Source: Euryarchaeota archaeon UBA105 (GTDB lineage: Archaea; Thermoplasmatota; Poseidoniia; Poseidoniales; Thalassarchaeaceae). Taken from it: a stretch of DNA of 6,533 bases. The position numbers and the translations under genes were made by a program. This document shows, one piece after another, positions 1 to 5,608 of this stretch; within the stretch, counting starts at the first letter, position 1; every line of letters begins with the position of its first letter. The stretch is from NCBI GenBank assembly GCA_002496905.1, contig DALV01000064.1, positions 1 through 6,533 of the forward strand, given 5' to 3'. The notes beneath the pieces were generated by a model. The model had not been told where the DNA came from and searched no databases. It saw nothing but the letters and a program-made list of their open reading frames with translations.

Positions 1-398
1 TAGCCCTAGGGATGCCTGTGCTTGGTATGGTATATCCTCGAGGAGCAAATCTAATTGTCTCCGATGATGACAAAACAGGAGGAATTGCCCACGCTGCAAG
101 AGTTGCGTGGGAACTTGGTTGCGATGTTGTCAAAGTCCCATGGACTGGAGATGCAGAATCTTTTGCCGAAGTATGCTCGGCAGTCCCGATTCCAGTTCTA
201 ATTGCAGGCGGACCGCGTGGAACCTCATTCACAGAATTACTCAGAATTGTTGAGCAGTCAATTTCAGCGGGCGGCGCTGGAGTCTGCATGGGTAGACAGG
301 TGTTTGGAGCAGATGATCCAGCCTCTCATATTCGCGCTCTGAAATCAGTGATTCACGAAGGAATGAGCGCTTCTGAAGCCGCAGAACATTTGAGGTGA
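1..398 (+). CDS. 2-amino-3,7-dideoxy-D-threo-hept-6-ulosonate (ADH) synthase, 3' part only
   Basis: C-terminal half of a class I aldolase (DeoC/FbaB-like TIM barrel). In archaea such enzymes condense L-aspartate semialdehyde with 6-deoxy-5-ketofructose 1-phosphate to give ADH, the first step of the non-DAHP route to dehydroquinate. The frame is open to the left edge (first full codon at 3, reading A-L-G before the Met at 12), so that Met is internal and the 5' end is missing. Visible family features are MVYPRG (Tyr matching the catalytic acid/base), DVVKVPWTGD with the expected Schiff-base lysine (codon 132-134), the phosphate-binding IAGGPRG, and GVCMGRQVFGADDP near the C terminus. The TGA at 396-398 overlaps the ribosome binding site of the next gene. 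Archaeal fructose-bisphosphate aldolase paralogues share these motifs; the adjacent dehydroquinate synthase II favours ADH synthase. Family is nearly certain, exact substrate likely. Confidence 0.9.
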   Translation, partial: ALGMPVLGMVYPRGANLIVSDDDKTGGIAHAARVAWELGCDVVKVPWTGDAESFAEVCSAVPIPVLIAGGPRGTSFTELLRIVEQSISAGGAGVCMGRQVFGADDPASHIRALKSVIHEGMSASEAAEHLR

Positions 399-399
399 T
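392..399 (+). promoter_or_regulatory. Shine-Dalgarno site of dehydroquinate synthase II, overlapping the ADH synthase stop
   Basis: GAGGTGAT is an exact complement of the conserved 16S rRNA 3' end (AUCACCUC). It contains the upstream TGA stop and leaves 3 nt before the TTG at 403. It decides the start of the next gene, since no ATG or GTG occurs in that frame nearby. Confidence 0.8.
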
Positions 400-402
400 T
401 GT

Positions 403-1338
403 TTGCAATTGTGGCTTGAGGGTGCGGAGTCCTTGGATTTTGCCAAGAGAGCAGATAGAGTATGGAAAACCTCAGACCACGACGTAGCGGAAGTTCACCT
501 CGATGATTCCCATGGTCAAGACGAGGCTATCTCACTTGTTGGTATGATTGATTGGATTTTGGTTCGATGTTCGGATTGGACTATGATTCCTCTTGAGAAC
601 ATCGTCGCCGCAGCCGCAGGGAGTGGTACCAGAATCGCGGCTGCAATTTCACAAATCGTAGACCTTAGTGGAGCAGCCTTTGCATTGCAACATGGTGTTG
701 ATGCATTGCTACTTCCTGCTGATGAAAAACTGTGGGATGCTGCAGAGGAGATTTCTGGAGAGAGGGCTTCTGTCCAACTGGAAGAAAGAAAGGCAGTTCC
801 ATCATTGGTTATGGCAAATGTCGCCAATGTCGAATCAGGGGGTGTAGGTGAACGAATCTGTGTTGATTTGACAGAGAGACTTTCCGAAGGAGAAGGCATG
901 CTAATCGGTTCTTCTGCAAATGCATTAGTTTTGATTCATGGAGAAACCATACCCTCTGAATTTGTCCCTTCAAGACCATTTCGGGTTAATGCAGGTGCGG
1001 TACACGCTTACTGCTTAATGGACGATGGCTCAACAAAATATCTCAGTGAATTAACTGCAGGCGATAAAGTTGCAATCGTAAATCCCTCTAATGAAATTCG
1101 TAGCGCTACTATCGGTCGCTTGAAAAATGAAAGGAGACCATTTCTTTTGGTTCATTTTGAATGGAATAATCAATCGGCACAAGTGCTTGTGCAACAGGCC
1201 GAAACTGTACGCTTCATCAATGAAGAAGGAAACATCAGCGTTACCTCAATACAGAACGGGGATAAAATCGCTGTACGATTTTCCTCGGGTATGCGCCACA
1301 TTGGTCGAGAACTAGCTGGAGAGATGAATGAGAGATGA
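403..1338 (+). CDS. aroB': 3-dehydroquinate synthase II (archaeal type)
   Basis: 311-residue cytosolic enzyme. Known role of the family: NAD+-dependent oxidative deamination of ADH and cyclisation to 3-dehydroquinate, step 2 of the archaeal shikimate route. It is unrelated to bacterial AroB. Family blocks visible: DWTMIPLEN (58-66), GVGERICVD (147-155), GEGMLIGSSANALVLIHGE (163-181), RPFRVNAGAVHAY (191-203), TKYLSELTAGDKV (211-223), QQAETVR (264-270) and GMRHIG near the C terminus. The start is TTG, chosen because a perfect GAGGTGAT lies just upstream and the N terminus MQLWLEG resembles the family's first strand. The segment between that strand and MIPLEN is about 50 residues, which looks shorter than in methanogen homologues (from memory about 350-360 residues in total). 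It begins 4 bp after ADH synthase and its last four bases are the ATGA that starts shikimate kinase. Confidence 0.93.
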   Translation: MQLWLEGAESLDFAKRADRVWKTSDHDVAEVHLDDSHGQDEAISLVGMIDWILVRCSDWTMIPLENIVAAAAGSGTRIAAAISQIVDLSGAAFALQHGVDALLLPADEKLWDAAEEISGERASVQLEERKAVPSLVMANVANVESGGVGERICVDLTERLSEGEGMLIGSSANALVLIHGETIPSEFVPSRPFRVNAGAVHAYCLMDDGSTKYLSELTAGDKVAIVNPSNEIRSATIGRLKNERRPFLLVHFEWNNQSAQVLVQQAETVRFINEEGNISVTSIQNGDKIAVRFSSGMRHIGRELAGEMNER

Positions 1339-2198
1339 AGGTCTACGGTTCAGGTCGGGCTCATGCTGGAATCAGTCTGCTGCATGCTTTGGGTTGTGGC
1401 AATGGTTGCTCGACCCCAATTGAACTTTCGACCTATGTTGGTTTAGTGGAAGGCCCTTCGATTCCCGAGGGAGATGAACACAATTTGCTCCAATCGCTGC
1501 TTGAAGCTTGGAAAGAACGAGATTTACCGCTTCCTTCAGGTGAACTTGGATGGCTTATCAAGTCAGACATACCATCAGGGAAGGGACTGAAATCCAGTTC
1601 AGCATTGTTGATGGCTGCAGTAAATGCATTATCTACAGGTAATTCAGTAATTCTCAGTGATAATGTCATATTCAATCTAATTTCAACGATTCAAACAAAG
1701 GCCGGTTGTAGTATCTCAGGAGGTAGAGATGATATCGCATGCTCTTACTTTCCTGCTACTTGGATAGTAGATGCAAATGCGGCAGGAACCGGAATAATTG
1801 AACAAATTGAATTTCCAGAAAAGGAAGTGATAATTGTCCTAAGAAAAATGCAGAAGGGTTCTGTAGACGCACAATCATTTGAGAATCTCAGGCCAAGGTT
1901 TGAACAAATTGTTTTGAAATTAAGAAATGGCTCTCCGATCGATGCCTTCAGGATGAACGGGCAAGCGGTTGCGGAGGCTATGAAAGATGAAAAGGCATCG
2001 AGAATATGCGAAGATATTGAACTTCTATTTGGTTGCCCTGCTGCGATTTCGGGTTCTGGTCCAGCAATCGCCATTCTCTGTGAGCCTGAGCAGACTGAAC
2101 CCGTTAAGCAACATCTCAAATCTGAAGGCTTAGAATTTGTCCACACACGAACTCATCATGGTGTTGAACTTCATTGGGAGAGAGAAGAATGGGAATGA
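1335..2198 (+). CDS. aroK: Shikimate kinase, archaeal GHMP-superfamily type
   Basis: 287-residue cytosolic kinase that phosphorylates shikimate to shikimate 3-phosphate with ATP (step 5). It belongs to the GHMP superfamily (homoserine and mevalonate kinases), not the P-loop AroK/AroL family of bacteria. Motifs: N-terminal GSGRAHAGISLLHALGCGNG (5-24), where the family usually has a G-x-A-x-A-x-G-A-type opening; the ATP-binding loop PSGKGLKSSSALL (80-92); SISGGRDDIACSYF (126-139), matching the family's G-x-x-DD-x-x-(A/C)-S block; and the glycine-rich third motif AISGSGPAIAIL (237-248). The length is normal. The start is the ATG of an ATGA overlap with the preceding stop. Only a distant GGAGAG (1318-1323, 11 nt away) precedes it, so translation probably relies on coupling. 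A homoserine kinase reading is possible from superfamily motifs alone, but the neighbours make shikimate kinase much more likely. Confidence 0.9.
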   Translation: MKVYGSGRAHAGISLLHALGCGNGCSTPIELSTYVGLVEGPSIPEGDEHNLLQSLLEAWKERDLPLPSGELGWLIKSDIPSGKGLKSSSALLMAAVNALSTGNSVILSDNVIFNLISTIQTKAGCSISGGRDDIACSYFPATWIVDANAAGTGIIEQIEFPEKEVIIVLRKMQKGSVDAQSFENLRPRFEQIVLKLRNGSPIDAFRMNGQAVAEAMKDEKASRICEDIELLFGCPAAISGSGPAIAILCEPEQTEPVKQHLKSEGLEFVHTRTHHGVELHWEREEWE

Positions 2199-3292
2199 GA
2201 CTAGGAGACTCTGTCCGCGTGACTCTCTTTGGAGAAAGTCACGGAAAATGTGTAGGTGCTCTGGTAGAGGGGATTCCAGCTGGAACAGAGATTGATTTAC
2301 AGGCATTGAACGAAGATATCGCGAGAAGAAAGCCTGGACGAAAAGGTCTCAGTATGCGTTCCGAATCTGACGAATGCGAGATTCTTTCGGGAGTCCATGA
2401 AGGGAAGGCAACAGGTTGGCCAATTCTTCTGCTTACTTGGAATTCGAATGCTAAATCGAAGGATTACAGTTTTCTTCCTAATCAACCCCGTCCTGGGCAT
2501 GCTGACCTTCCAGAAATGGTCCGTACAGATGGTGCAGCCGACTTGCGAGGAGGAGGTTCTCAATCGGCTAGATTGACCTACGGATTGGTGACTGCTGCCA
2601 GCCAATTACGAGGATTGTTGAATCAAGCCGGCTGGAGAGTTGACGCCCATTTACACAGTGTTGGTGATTTGCTGTCTAAACCATTGTTCCTACTCGATAG
2701 AGATACAGAACTGGATGAGGATTCGACAATGGCACGATTGAATTGTAGAGACCAAGAGGCCGCTGAATTATTCTCTAACTATATCGAAGAAGTTAGGATG
2801 GATCAAGACTCGGTCGGTTCTAGTGTAGAGTGTATTATTGAAGGATTACCAATAGGCGTAGGAGAACCTTGGTTTGATGGCCTAGAACCGGCTTTAGCAC
2901 GAGGTATGATGGCTATTCCCGGCGCCCGTGCTGTTGAATTTTCTAGAGGTGTTCAAGCATCAAAGATGAGAGGTTCTGAACATAATGATGCATGGCATTT
3001 CGATGGAACTGCGCCTGAGTTAGAAGGTTCAGAATCGGCTCAAGCCGATGGTGCTCTAGGCGGTAGGTCAACCGGTGCCCCAATTCGAGTTGTTGTGCAC
3101 TTCAAACCACCTAGTAGCATAGCTCGTGAACAATCTACTCTGCACCTACCTAGTGGAGAACAACGTCCGCTACAAGTAGGTGGAAGACATGACCCTGTAT
3201 TGGGTCCTCGAGCCGTACCGGTTGTCGAGGCAATCGCTAGATTAGTTGTAGCAGATTTGGGTATAATTGGTGGATTCCTTAATCCAGAGTAG
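2189..3292 (+). CDS. aroC: Chorismate synthase
   Basis: 367-residue enzyme converting 5-enolpyruvylshikimate 3-phosphate to chorismate with reduced FMN, the last shikimate step. Family blocks: FGESHGKCVGALVEGIPAG (14-32, catalytic His18), RRKPGRKG (46-53), EILSGVHEGKATGWPI (64-79), RPGHAD (101-106, second invariant His104), DLRGGGSQSAR (118-128), GEPWFDGLEPALARGMMAIPG, MRGSEHNDAW, FKPPSSI, and GGRHDPVLGPRAVPVVEA (331-348) near the C terminus. The block after RGGG reads SQSARLT where many homologues have RSSARET, so the FMN-side region is divergent. Start choice: ATG at 2189 has GGGAG 8 nt upstream and overlaps shikimate kinase by 10 bp. ATG at 2195 would give an ATGA overlap like the previous junction, and a TTG at 2174 is less likely. 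The product is not in doubt; the start is uncertain by two codons. It is the last gene of the aromatic operon. Confidence 0.96.
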   Translation: MGMRLGDSVRVTLFGESHGKCVGALVEGIPAGTEIDLQALNEDIARRKPGRKGLSMRSESDECEILSGVHEGKATGWPILLLTWNSNAKSKDYSFLPNQPRPGHADLPEMVRTDGAADLRGGGSQSARLTYGLVTAASQLRGLLNQAGWRVDAHLHSVGDLLSKPLFLLDRDTELDEDSTMARLNCRDQEAAELFSNYIEEVRMDQDSVGSSVECIIEGLPIGVGEPWFDGLEPALARGMMAIPGARAVEFSRGVQASKMRGSEHNDAWHFDGTAPELEGSESAQADGALGGRSTGAPIRVVVHFKPPSSIAREQSTLHLPSGEQRPLQVGGRHDPVLGPRAVPVVEAIARLVVADLGIIGGFLNPE

Positions 3293-3302
3293 ATCAGGGA
3301 TC

Positions 3303-4241
3303 TCACTTGTTCGCTCGTCCTTCTTGCATTTGCTGTAGGCGAAGAGGCAAGTTTACTGCAAATGCGGCAGCAATTACTGTGAACACCATTGCTGTTCCGA
3401 GCGCTACACCATAAACGGAAGTTAATTCCACAGATTCCCTCAATCTATTGGCTTGAACACCATCGAAGATGCCGACCATTGCGGGAATGATTAGGTTGAT
3501 GAGAAGGGTCAGCAAGGCCACTAATCCTGCCACAATTGGAGTAATTCCAATCGCTCGGTAATATTGTCTGATTATTTTCCCTTCACCCATTACGTATACT
3601 TCACCAGTTCTAATTGAAGTATCCAACATTGAGAATCGAATAATTCCGTTGGTTAGTTCAAAGTACATTACTAGGAAAACAGCGTAGGCAATTAGCAATA
3701 TTTTCTGTAGAATCTCTTCTTCAGGTAGTAGGTTGAATCCGAACTCTACCTTACTTCCTGCGAACCTTAGGGTTACCAGTAGCATTGCTACGTAAGAGAC
3801 CAACAATGCTCTCTGATCACGCTGGAAGATTCCATAAGCTCCTCCAATGGCGCCAATAATCATAATCGAGATGTGAATAATTCCTGCAATTATTGGAATG
3901 CCAATTAAATTTGCAATAGCAAACCAAGCGGTTCCGGATACAGGAGTGAATAGTAGAGTAAGAGCAGTTAGTAGTACTAGACATCCTGCCGAACTTAACT
4001 GTAAATTAGTCACAGTTCGGTTAGCTGGGAGGAACTTCATCGAAGATACAATCGGCCCTCCAAAGAAAGACTCAATCCAAGATGGTACATGTACTTCTGG
4101 AATAGCATCTTGAGGGATATCAGTGCTAGACTTTAGTCGACCCGCAGCCTTTTTTCTGCTTGGAGCGGATGATCTAACTGTCTTTCCATCGTATAGATGG
4201 GACGTATCAGAAGCACCCTCTACTTTGACATCGTCTGCGAT
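3303..4241 (-). CDS. Unrecognised multi-pass membrane protein downstream of DUF58; non-canonical start likely
   Basis: I do not recognise the family. From the first ATG (4040) it has 245 residues, but the frame is open upstream through 71 more codons to the TAG that ends DUF58. Read from an AUC at 4241-4239 it is 312 residues. The first 67 are hydrophilic, with an acidic start (ADDVKVEG), a basic Ser-rich stretch (SSAPSRKKAAGRLKSS, 24-39), then a Pro-containing segment (IPEVHVPSWIESFFGGP). About six hydrophobic segments follow, near 82-100, 105-137 (one or two), 145-162, 179-196, 232-257 and 273-296. The ATG at 4040 has no well-placed ribosome binding site (nearest GGAGG about 16 nt away), whereas GGGGGTGA abuts the DUF58 stop and places AUC 4 nt after GGTGA. 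I therefore prefer the long form. Position after MoxR and DUF58 suggests a membrane partner of that pair (inference). The ORF is firm, the start is not. Confidence 0.75.
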   Translation of the reverse strand: MADDVKVEGASDTSHLYDGKTVRSSAPSRKKAAGRLKSSTDIPQDAIPEVHVPSWIESFFGGPIVSSMKFLPANRTVTNLQLSSAGCLVLLTALTLLFTPVSGTAWFAIANLIGIPIIAGIIHISIMIIGAIGGAYGIFQRDQRALLVSYVAMLLVTLRFAGSKVEFGFNLLPEEEILQKILLIAYAVFLVMYFELTNGIIRFSMLDTSIRTGEVYVMGEGKIIRQYYRAIGITPIVAGLVALLTLLINLIIPAMVGIFDGVQANRLRESVELTSVYGVALGTAMVFTVIAAAFAVNLPLRLQQMQEGRANK

Positions 4242-4245
4242 AATT

Positions 4246-4253
4246 TCACCCCC
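4246..4253 (-). promoter_or_regulatory. Shine-Dalgarno site abutting the DUF58 stop codon
   Basis: On the minus strand GGGGGTGA follows the DUF58 TAG directly. It can pair with all eight bases of the anti-SD UCACCUCC, with one G-U wobble. The codon 4 nt past GGTGA is AUC (4241-4239), the same spacing as between GGTGA and the TTG start of dehydroquinate synthase II. No ATG, GTG or TTG lies in the open frame within reach; the nearby ATG in GACGATGTC is in another frame and hits a stop after three codons. Confidence 0.6.
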
Positions 4254-5570
4254 CTAGAATCCTCTTGCCCCGGCTAACGCGGTTACTAGCATCATATCTG
4301 GTTCCCAATCCATGACGTTCGCACCTAATCCTCTCAGTTCACTAATCAGAATATCCCTTTCTGTCTTGAGTACTTCATATCCAGTACGATCCAGTCTTCT
4401 GGCATCGAACTCGAATTCAAGGCTAGATGGAGAGAGTATGGTCACGTCGAAGTTCCTAGCCCTGAAGTCTCTAACTGCATCAATTATCGTCGGGTCATCT
4501 TCTAATGGACTTAGGATAATAATTGGGCTTCCTCGATTAATGTGGGGTAGAATACGGTTTGTGACTACTTTCAGTGGTGTGTTGCCCTTTGCCATGGCTC
4601 CGGCTAGCTTAGTTAGAATCACGTACAATTGTTTCTTACCCGTGTCTCGGTCAACCGATACGATTTCGTCACCATAAGTCACCAAACCAACCGAATCTCT
4701 TCGAGACAGGAAATACTGCGCCAGGCTTGCAGCAGCCCTTGTACTGTAGACCAAGGAATTTCGACTCACTGGACCAGTTTCAGATACAGATCGACTATCT
4801 ATAATCAGTATAATGTCGCTAACTGCGTCTCGTTCAAACTCGTTTACCATCATCTTTCCAGATCTAGCCCAAGCCTTCCAGTTTACCTTCTTCATAGGAT
4901 CCCCTGGGATATACTCGCGCAAGTTGTAGAAATTCGTACCTTCGCCAGGGTTACGGATGTTGACGGCGCCAGTGAAGATTTTTGGGACTCTACTCTTGAT
5001 CAATGCGTCCTTGATATCCTCCATCTTAGGGAATACAAGGAAGTCATCATAGAGTTGAATTTCCCTTTCATTGTGGAATAATCCGAATGCATCTTGAACT
5101 CTGACGCAAACAGGTCCAATAGTATAGAATCCTCTTAGAGGGGCTTCAATCGTATAGGAGATCTCAGTTTCTTTCCTTCCACCTAATTCCATCAAAACAT
5201 AATTTGCTCCTTTCTTTATTCGCATGACTTCAGGGACTCTGTCTCGGACCTCTAGAACCTTGGAGAGAGTAGATCGGTTCTGAATCCTAAGGACAACATC
5301 GATTTCACCGTCCTCGAAAACCCTCGCAGAGGATAGTTTTCGCATTGCGATAATCGATTGGAGAGCAACTCCTGAATCTGCTTCTGCATCCTCCAAGCGA
5401 CGTCCACTTGAAGCAACGTCGGCATGGGTTGTTCGGAATGCAGCATAGGTAAGGAAGGATAGCAGCACAACAGCGACTGTAACAAGTTGTTGATTTCTCA
5501 ACACCAGTCCAAGCAGATACATGGCTACCGCAAGGGCGGCAAACATGGCTGATTTTCTGCTCCATGCCAT
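4254..5570 (-). CDS. DUF58 family membrane-anchored protein, partner of MoxR
   Basis: 438 residues. Two hydrophobic segments at the N terminus (about 7-25 and 29-45) anchor it in the membrane. A beta-rich domain follows, with DGEIDVVLRIQNRS (87-100) and the RGFYTIGPVCVRVQDAFGLF block (146-165) typical of DUF58 proteins. The DUF58 signature is LREYIPGDPMKKVNWKAWAR (217-236), followed by VNEFERD. The C-terminal part is von Willebrand A-like: DIILIIDSRS (252-261), then SVGLVTYGDEI. The first MIDAS position is irregular: Asp258 is followed by S-R-S, not the spacing of DxSxS, so metal binding may be altered. The start is firm: GGAGGT lies 8 nt upstream and an in-frame TAG sits two codons before the ATG. 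It lies 38 bp after MoxR; family members act with MoxR ATPases, possibly in assembling or activating partner proteins. The specific target is unknown. Its TAG stop is followed in frame by the next membrane protein. Confidence 0.92.
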   Translation of the reverse strand: MAWSRKSAMFAALAVAMYLLGLVLRNQQLVTVAVVLLSFLTYAAFRTTHADVASSGRRLEDAEADSGVALQSIIAMRKLSSARVFEDGEIDVVLRIQNRSTLSKVLEVRDRVPEVMRIKKGANYVLMELGGRKETEISYTIEAPLRGFYTIGPVCVRVQDAFGLFHNEREIQLYDDFLVFPKMEDIKDALIKSRVPKIFTGAVNIRNPGEGTNFYNLREYIPGDPMKKVNWKAWARSGKMMVNEFERDAVSDIILIIDSRSVSETGPVSRNSLVYSTRAAASLAQYFLSRRDSVGLVTYGDEIVSVDRDTGKKQLYVILTKLAGAMAKGNTPLKVVTNRILPHINRGSPIIILSPLEDDPTIIDAVRDFRARNFDVTILSPSSLEFEFDARRLDRTGYEVLKTERDILISELRGLGANVMDWEPDMMLVTALAGARGF

Positions 5571-5578
5571 CGGCTATT

Positions 5579-5584
5579 ACCTCC
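5579..5584 (-). promoter_or_regulatory. Shine-Dalgarno site of the DUF58 gene
   Basis: GGAGGT on the minus strand, 8 nt before the ATG at 5570, in the 38 bp gap between MoxR and DUF58. It fixes the DUF58 start. The rest of the gap shows no terminator-like hairpin or T-run, consistent with cotranscription. Confidence 0.75.
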
Positions 5585-5608
5585 ATTTGCTAAATTCGGT
5601 TAAGGCCC

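Noticed and set aside
12..398. ADH synthase starting at the ATG at 12
   Set aside because: The frame is open to the left edge, the catalytic half upstream is missing, and the Met sits inside the conserved strand before YPRG.
2174..2188. Chorismate synthase starting at TTG 2174
   Set aside because: It adds MGERR with no SD at a useful distance; two in-frame ATGs just downstream fit the family N terminus better.
516..2605. Minus-strand open frames within the aromatic operon (516-899, 1433-1675, 1745-2146, 2297-2605)
   Set aside because: They are Ser/Cys-rich antisense shadows of well-supported enzymes, with no motif of their own.
4254..4256. TAG read as pyrrolysine
   Set aside because: No pyrrolysine genes are in view, the TAG lies exactly between two complete proteins, and a ribosome binding site follows it, which suits ordinary termination and restart better.
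3898..5081. Plus-strand open frames at 3898-4113, 4312-4677 and 4629-5081
   Set aside because: They lie antisense to the membrane protein and DUF58 gene, overlap each other, and show no family motif or ribosome binding site.
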